NCBI RefSeq assembly: GCF_003054445.1
Contig: NC_042510.1
Coordinates: 1-64,000, forward strand
DNA from: Pichia kudriavzevii
Lineage: Eukaryota > Ascomycota > Pichiomycetes > Pichiales > Pichiaceae
DNA: 64,000 bases
Direction of reading: 5' to 3'
The notes below the pieces were generated by a model, which was not told where the DNA came from, made no database searches, and saw only the letters and a list, made by a program, of their open reading frames with translations. Positions 59,201 to 64,000 of this stretch are shown piece after piece (the stretch's first letter is position 1; each line of letters begins with the position of its first letter). Made by a program: the position numbers and the translations under genes.

Positions 59201-59655
59201 CTCCATCTTTCCCACTTGTGTGGGACTGTGACGTGATGAAATGCAATGAAAGAGAATTGAACAAAACGAGACAAAATTAGCAACTTGTTGTGACGCCATT
59301 GTTGTTTGTCAATTCTGTAACGATTTCAGTAGAAAAAAGTAACAAATAATTAAATTGACAAATTAACCAATAATTAACTAAATAAAATAAATAAATAAAT
59401 AAATGAAAAAATAAATCAAAGCAAACAAAAATAAACAACCATTTCGGTTTTGGCATTTATTTTAAGCGTCTTAATGCCGAAAACACCGTGGGGAGAAGAT
59501 GGAAGAAAGGTCAAAGACGGAAAATCGCGGAAAATCTTTCCGAAACATAAAAGAGAGAGAAGTACATCAAATTGAGACTAAAATGCTGAGGAAGCGCTAG
59601 ACTAGAAAGAAAAAAAAAAAAAAAAGCACTAGTTTCTTTCACACGCCGCACTGGT

Positions 59656-59678
59656 CACGTGATGTAATGCGCCACGTG
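59656..59678. promoter_or_regulatory. Paired CACGTG E-boxes
   Basis: Two CACGTG palindromes 17 bp apart, about 440-460 bp before the CCM1-like ATG; the first has the Cbf1-preferred RTCAC context. Which flanking gene they serve is unknown. Confidence 0.4.
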
Positions 59679-60113
59679 TAAAATTCTGAAGGGGGGAAAA
59701 CAAACAAAAAAAATAAAAAATAAAAATAAAAATAAAAATAAAAAATAAAAAAAAATCGAATCATCCGTACACCGCATCTTTTTTTTTCTCTCTCAGACTC
59801 CGTAGAAAACTTATTCTATCTCGGCCTTTGCTTTCGTTTGACAAATTCATTGGCTGGAAGCGTTGAAAATCACTCATTACTACTTAGAGAAGGACAAGGA
59901 ATTCCTCGCTCCCCCAGAAAAAAATTGATCTTGAAGCACAGCTGAACCCTATATCCGTTCTTGTCTTATAAACACATACACATTAGACCTGATTGAGTAT
60001 CTCATTGGGCTTTTGTTATTGTTTTAAATCTTGTTAATATCTTTGATTCTGTTTTCCTTGCTAGTTCTTTGTTAGATACTCTTTATAGTACCTGCTTATA
60101 AACTATTGTCAAT

Positions 60114-62378
60114 ATGCGTCCGTTGAGGAACATCTCCACAAAGACAAGTAAGAAGGCGCCATTTTCCTTCTCCAGAAACGTGTCCTCCCATCAAAATCAA
60201 CAATATGCTCCTCAGTTCTTCAATCCAAGCTATATTTCTCCTAAAGAATTGGCAAGACTTGATGAGGTGGGATTCAAACACAACTCTTCTTCCTCTAACA
60301 AGAAAAGTTCAAAGAGTATTTTTCAGTACGTCACTCCTGCTTTAAGCGTAACGAAAAATTACGTTATATTTGATACATCGAATAACACAAATAAAGACAA
60401 TTCTGGTTTAAACCAAAATCTCCTATCTTCCTCAAAACAAATCCCAAATTATGCTTTAAATGAGGAATTTGAAAGGATTCTTTTGAAAAAATCAAACCAC
60501 ATATCTAATAAAAATTCCCATGTTAATATAAGTATCGGTTCAATATCTAATAACCATACCACTTTGAACATTAGGAGGGTCAACTCCAATAACATTAAAC
60601 AGGTTTCTATTCCAAACAAATTACTAAGAAGGGCTTTCTCATCATCTCCACAAAATTCAAACTCGTCATCAAGCTCGAAATCAAATTCAGATTCTATTCA
60701 TGATTTGGAATCTAAATTGTCAAAACTGAAAATTAGAAACCTTGACAGTTCAAATAATAAGTACATTGAAGAATTCAAAAAATTCCCAAATATTGATGAT
60801 GCATTTGATCACATGTCTGAAAATCCACTGAAAATCCAAGAATTCACAATTGATAACTTGATGAATCAAAATAAATTTAACGAGGTTTTACCTGTTTTCA
60901 ATAGAATGAGAAATAATGGGTTGGTACCAACATTGCCAATTTACAACAAGGTATTAAAGTCAATTCCATTAAGACAAACTAATGAATCTCTGGAAAACAA
61001 CATGACTCATCTATTGAACATTTATTCTGACTTATTGTCAAATAATATAAAACCAAATATGGAAACTTATGAAATTGTAATTGGTTCACTGGTTAATTCT
61101 TCCTTAATCTCTTATTCTCAGTTGAATTATAGAAATGGCTTTGAATTCTTCAAAATATCACTAGAGCTATTCCTAATAAATATTGATTCAAAAGATTTCG
61201 AGTTTCATAACAACTTAATTTACGTTAATTTAATCAAATGCTTGAATTATTATCAAATTAAAGATGCAATCTCTCCTATGGATCTATTGAATAAATTAGA
61301 GAGTAGAATATCAGATGATAATAAACTGGAATTTTATTTACAATTAACTAAGCTCTCTGCGATTTTCAAAGATGAAGAATTAGTTGAATCTATCTTTAAT
61401 AATCAGATCAAACCATTGAAATTACTATCAAATCATGATGAAATTTATCAAACTTTGATTCAATCTTATAATTTATGCAACAATTTCAAAAAGAGCTCGT
61501 TATTGTTGGATACCATCATAAACAACTTACCAAATAAAGAATCAGCCGAATCCCAGGATTTAATCAGAGATTATCTATCGGTATTTATCCGGTCGCAAAG
61601 TTTGATTAATCCAAGTGATGCATTCAAAATGGTGCATCAATTCTCCAAAATCGATTGGTTACCTAAACTCTCTATTGAATCACTAACAACTTTGGCATAT
61701 TCGTTCCTCAAGCTGGGTGATTTACAAATGACTTTGAAGATATGGGATTTTATGGTTATCAGAAATGATTTTATTAATGAGTTTAATAAATATAACAACA
61801 ATGAATTTCAAATACTAATTTCAAACTTCTCCAACCACTTCTTTGAAAAAATTCTATTTACCAATAACAAAAATCTAATTCTCAAGGTTGTCAGAGAATT
61901 TCTAGGTAAAAATTGCTTAAAATTTGATGACAATTTACTAGTCAACTATCTAAGATATTTACAGAATTTGAATTCACAAGAATCCGATGATTTGATTATC
62001 AAGCTAATTCTAAATCAAGGTTACAAGAAAATACTTGAAACTAACTATAATACCAATAGCTCAGTTGATTCCAAGGATTCATTAAGTAATTATCTTTCAT
62101 TGATTGTTGACTTCATACCAAACACAATAACTCTGAAAATTTTCAATTCCAAACTGTTCAAGCGGATAGTTGAAGAATATCGACTTACTCGTGACAACAT
62201 ATACGGTATCATGAAAGTTTTCAACGTTGTATTCAACAATCCGAATGACGAGTTCGACAACTTATTAAAATACTACAGTAAAGTTCTCGATTTAGAATTC
62301 AATGACACTGAAAATTGTTATGTGGAAATACCAGTTGAAATTGAAAATTTTAAACATCAATTACAACAGTACAAATAA
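60114..62378 (+). CDS. CCM1: Mitochondrial PPR protein, Ccm1-like
   Basis: A 754-residue protein with a basic N-terminus (MRPLRNISTKTSKKAPFSF) suited to mitochondrial import, then a Ser/Asn-rich stretch and helical repeats from about residue 245. The first repeats read FNEVLPVFNRMRNNGLVPTL and KPNMETYEIVIGSLVN, classical pentatricopeptide pattern. The block KIQEFTIDNLMNQNKFNEVL precedes them. In S. cerevisiae Ccm1 is a PPR protein needed for 15S rRNA stability and for removal of group I introns. Assignment to Ccm1 rather than another yeast PPR protein is by layout and these blocks. ATG start; AT-rich codon use. Confidence 0.62.
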   Translation: MRPLRNISTKTSKKAPFSFSRNVSSHQNQQYAPQFFNPSYISPKELARLDEVGFKHNSSSSNKKSSKSIFQYVTPALSVTKNYVIFDTSNNTNKDNSGLNQNLLSSSKQIPNYALNEEFERILLKKSNHISNKNSHVNISIGSISNNHTTLNIRRVNSNNIKQVSIPNKLLRRAFSSSPQNSNSSSSSKSNSDSIHDLESKLSKLKIRNLDSSNNKYIEEFKKFPNIDDAFDHMSENPLKIQEFTIDNLMNQNKFNEVLPVFNRMRNNGLVPTLPIYNKVLKSIPLRQTNESLENNMTHLLNIYSDLLSNNIKPNMETYEIVIGSLVNSSLISYSQLNYRNGFEFFKISLELFLINIDSKDFEFHNNLIYVNLIKCLNYYQIKDAISPMDLLNKLESRISDDNKLEFYLQLTKLSAIFKDEELVESIFNNQIKPLKLLSNHDEIYQTLIQSYNLCNNFKKSSLLLDTIINNLPNKESAESQDLIRDYLSVFIRSQSLINPSDAFKMVHQFSKIDWLPKLSIESLTTLAYSFLKLGDLQMTLKIWDFMVIRNDFINEFNKYNNNEFQILISNFSNHFFEKILFTNNKNLILKVVREFLGKNCLKFDDNLLVNYLRYLQNLNSQESDDLIIKLILNQGYKKILETNYNTNSSVDSKDSLSNYLSLIVDFIPNTITLKIFNSKLFKRIVEEYRLTRDNIYGIMKVFNVVFNNPNDEFDNLLKYYSKVLDLEFNDTENCYVEIPVEIENFKHQLQQYK

Positions 62379-62905
62379 CGACTAAATTCAAACCACCTAC
62401 TCTTTCAAACATTCAATCTCTCTCCTCATTCATCACACATTCCGCCCCCTATTTTAATGATTGCATACCCGTATGATTGACGTTGCCCTTTTTATACACC
62501 TACGATAAATTTACATTTATACATGACCAACTATTTATTTACCTTATCCTATATACTTTTAATAACACATTCCATATACGTTTCAAATCTGGATCGTACC
62601 TATTTCTTTTTTCACATATAGGGCAGAATCAACAAGAAAATAGTGTCACGTGCGTGTGTCCAGGGTTAAATCAAGCCCTCGTAATTGCTGTGTTTATTGT
62701 TTTTTTTGCCTTGCCCTCTTTTTTCCATAGCCTTTCCTCACGCGCAGTCACAAACTGCGGATTTCCCCTTTCGTCTCTGTGGAATTCTCACTGGATTCCG
62801 CGTCTAGGGGATTCTCTATATTGAATTACATGAATCTTCAACTCGGGGTACTACACACATATGCTAAAGGAGAAACTGGTCAGTATCACGGATCACTGAG
62901 CAAAA
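62379..62905. other. RPL42 upstream region
   Basis: A 527-bp region with a CACGTG site and, 13 bp after it, AGGGTTAA, close to the Tbf1 core (TTAGGGTT-like). T-rich sequence follows. No gene seen; an open frame across 62477-62824 is T-rich and not credible. Confidence 0.6.
62647..62652. promoter_or_regulatory. Cbf1-type CACGTG upstream of RPL42
   Basis: GTCACGTG, the Cbf1-preferred context, 254 bp before the ATG, next to AGGGTTAA. Cbf1 and Tbf1 drive ribosomal protein genes in several non-Saccharomyces yeasts. Confidence 0.4.
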
Positions 62906-63612
62906 ATGGGTATGTAAGAGCTTGAGAAATACAGCAGAGTATAGAAGGTGATATGCCATTGCAAGATATGAAGTAAATGAACCCCATACAGTTGAAAACG
63001 CATATCAAATGATTAAACATGCTGAAAATTAGACAATTATTGAACGAGAAGTTGGAAAGATTGTACAGTTCCTATGTGCATTTATTCTTTTGTTGATTGA
63101 TAGGTCTTACTATCTAGTCCCCAATTTACAGATGTATTTTCGAAAAAAAGAACAAGGAACTGTATCATGGCTACCAATGTTCAACACTTCCAATATCACC
63201 TGGAAAAACTTTAGTGAAAAAAAAATGGAATTTTTTTACAGTACCAGTAAGACAGTTTACTAACTATTTTCTTCCGTCCTTTACTTCTAATTCAGTTAAC
63301 GTTCCAAAGACCAGAAAGACCTACTGTAAGGGTAAGCAATGTAAGAAGCACACTCAACACAGAGTTACTCAATACAAGGCTGGTAAGGCTTCTCTATACA
63401 GTCAAGGTAAGAGAAGATATGACAGAAAGCAATCCGGTTACGGTGGTCAAACCAAGCCAGTTTTCCACAAAAAGGCAAAGACTACCAAGAAGGTTGTTTT
63501 GAGATTAGAATGTGTTGCTTGTAAAACCAAGCTTCAATTATCCCTAAAGAGATGTAAGCATTTCGAATTAGGTGGTGATAAGAAACAAAAGGGTGCTGCT
63601 TTACAATTCTAA
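62906..63612 (+). CDS. RPL42: Ribosomal protein L42 (eL42), spliced (62906-62909, 63296-63612)
   Basis: A 106-residue large-subunit protein near the E site, same length as yeast Rpl42. Exon 1 is ATGG; a 386-nt intron follows (donor GTATGT, branch TACTAAC at 63258-63264, acceptor TTCAG). Joined, the protein starts [20 protein letters not shown] and ends [13 protein letters not shown]. Zinc cysteines (CKGKQC; CVACKTK; RCKHF) are present. Residue 56 in the GGQTKPVF motif is Pro, the state that in yeasts is associated with cycloheximide sensitivity, whereas Gln there gives resistance. Confidence 0.96.
62910..63295 (+). other. Spliceosomal intron of RPL42
   Basis: 386 nt; GTATGT donor after the fourth coding base, TACTAAC at 63258-63264, TTCAG acceptor. 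Confidence 0.95.
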
Positions 63613-63901
63613 ATGTGTTGTATCGTTTGTCATCAATTTGTACTCGATCTTTTTACTTGTTCTCTATTGACTGTTATAAAACATTTATAGGAATATAACA
63701 TAATAACCTTTCTTAGTACTTGTTTTATTTTCACTTTTTCCTGCATTTACTCCTTTCTTATTTTCGCATTTCTGGTGTTTTTTTTTGTACTTCTCGAGAA
63801 ACGGGATTTTTTTGTTTGGAAGCAAATCAGGAACGTGTTTGATCTGAAAGGGTTTTCCTGTATCTAAGAAGAATAAGGGAGCCCTATAGATAGTTGCAGA
63901 C

Positions 63902-64000
63902 ATGGAAAGTGGAGAGGATAATGACTATTCAATGATGGATCAGTCTATGGTTGACCAGACCCAAGACAATCTGTTGTACTACCAACAGCAACAGTACCAA
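63902..64000 (+). CDS. 5' end of a gene cut by the window edge
   Basis: An ATG opens a frame of 33 codons that runs off the right edge: acidic, Met/Gln-rich, starting MESGEDNDYSMMDQSMVDQT and ending in a Gln run. Too short to identify. It follows RPL42 by 289 bp of T-rich sequence. Confidence 0.5.
   Translation, partial: MESGEDNDYSMMDQSMVDQTQDNLLYYQQQQYQ

Larger units (their letters stand above)
58450..60113. other. Long low-complexity divergent intergenic region
   Basis: 1664 bp between divergent genes. Purine-rich strand-biased sequence at 58480-58860, five CTTGT pentamers at 59176-59200, AAAT repeats near 59390, and AAAAAT repeats at 59706-59755. Two CACGTG E-boxes lie at 59656-59661 (in the Cbf1-type context GTCACGTGAT) and 59673-59678. 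Open frames here, including a hydrophobic minus-strand one at 58620-59021, follow composition bias and are not credible. No RNA gene recognised. Confidence 0.6.

Noticed and set aside
62910-63295. snoRNA inside the RPL42 intron
   Set aside because: A CTGA near 63020 and a TGATTA string nearby do not make a proper C/D pair with terminal stem.

Overview
The window is the left end of a yeast chromosome (Saccharomycotina). It opens on about 580 bp of 28-nt telomere-like repeats whose C-rich strand reads inward, followed by roughly 9 kb of gene-poor, decayed subtelomere and then a dense set of conserved single-copy nuclear genes. Introns are few and carry TACTAAC branch points with GTATGT or GTACGT donors. 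CTG codons fall on conserved leucines (for example in Vtc1), so this is not a CTG-Ser yeast. The pattern fits a Pichia-like yeast, but the species is a guess.

Layout. 1-580 telomere array; 712-1590 a diverged CTP1-type mitochondrial citrate carrier only about 130 bp from the repeats; 1.6-10.4 kb without intact genes, holding a broken region that resembles a Mutator-like (MULE) transposase on the minus strand. From 10.4 kb: RGI1, FMP25, an unrecognised gene with an inactive-looking Ulp1 fold and an integrase-type zinc finger, a Met/Glu-repeat hypothetical gene, a secreted Kex2-repeat/FAS1 protein, RPO31, BCP1, CDC40/PRP17, RPT5, SEM1, a Pex30-family gene, a GAP1-type permease, EAF1, GGA, an alpha-arrestin (ART), RPC34, an NTR2-like gene, ARG3, SEC6, TDA2, VTC1, RPS24, CDC12, TRP4, SPC110, CNL1, an unrecognised regulator-like gene, a CCM1-like PPR gene, RPL42, and the first 33 codons of a gene running off the right edge.

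Five genes need splicing to give complete proteins: SEM1 (intron close to the stop codon), VTC1, RPS24 (first exon is just ATG), CDC12 and RPL42 (first exon is 4 nt). Several other genes have an open frame that extends upstream of the first ATG; I used the ATG.

Functional groupings: two RNA polymerase III subunits (RPO31, RPC34); two neighbouring proteasome lid/base genes (RPT5, SEM1) with Rpn4/PACE-like sites at nearly equal distance from their ATGs; membrane traffic (GGA, ART, SEC6, TDA2, CNL1); mitochondria (carrier, FMP25, CCM1-like, probably ARG3). The most novel items are the Kex2-repeat/FAS1 gene at 16.8 kb, the pseudo-Ulp1/zinc-finger gene at 13.8 kb, and the 28-nt telomere repeat with internal variant units.
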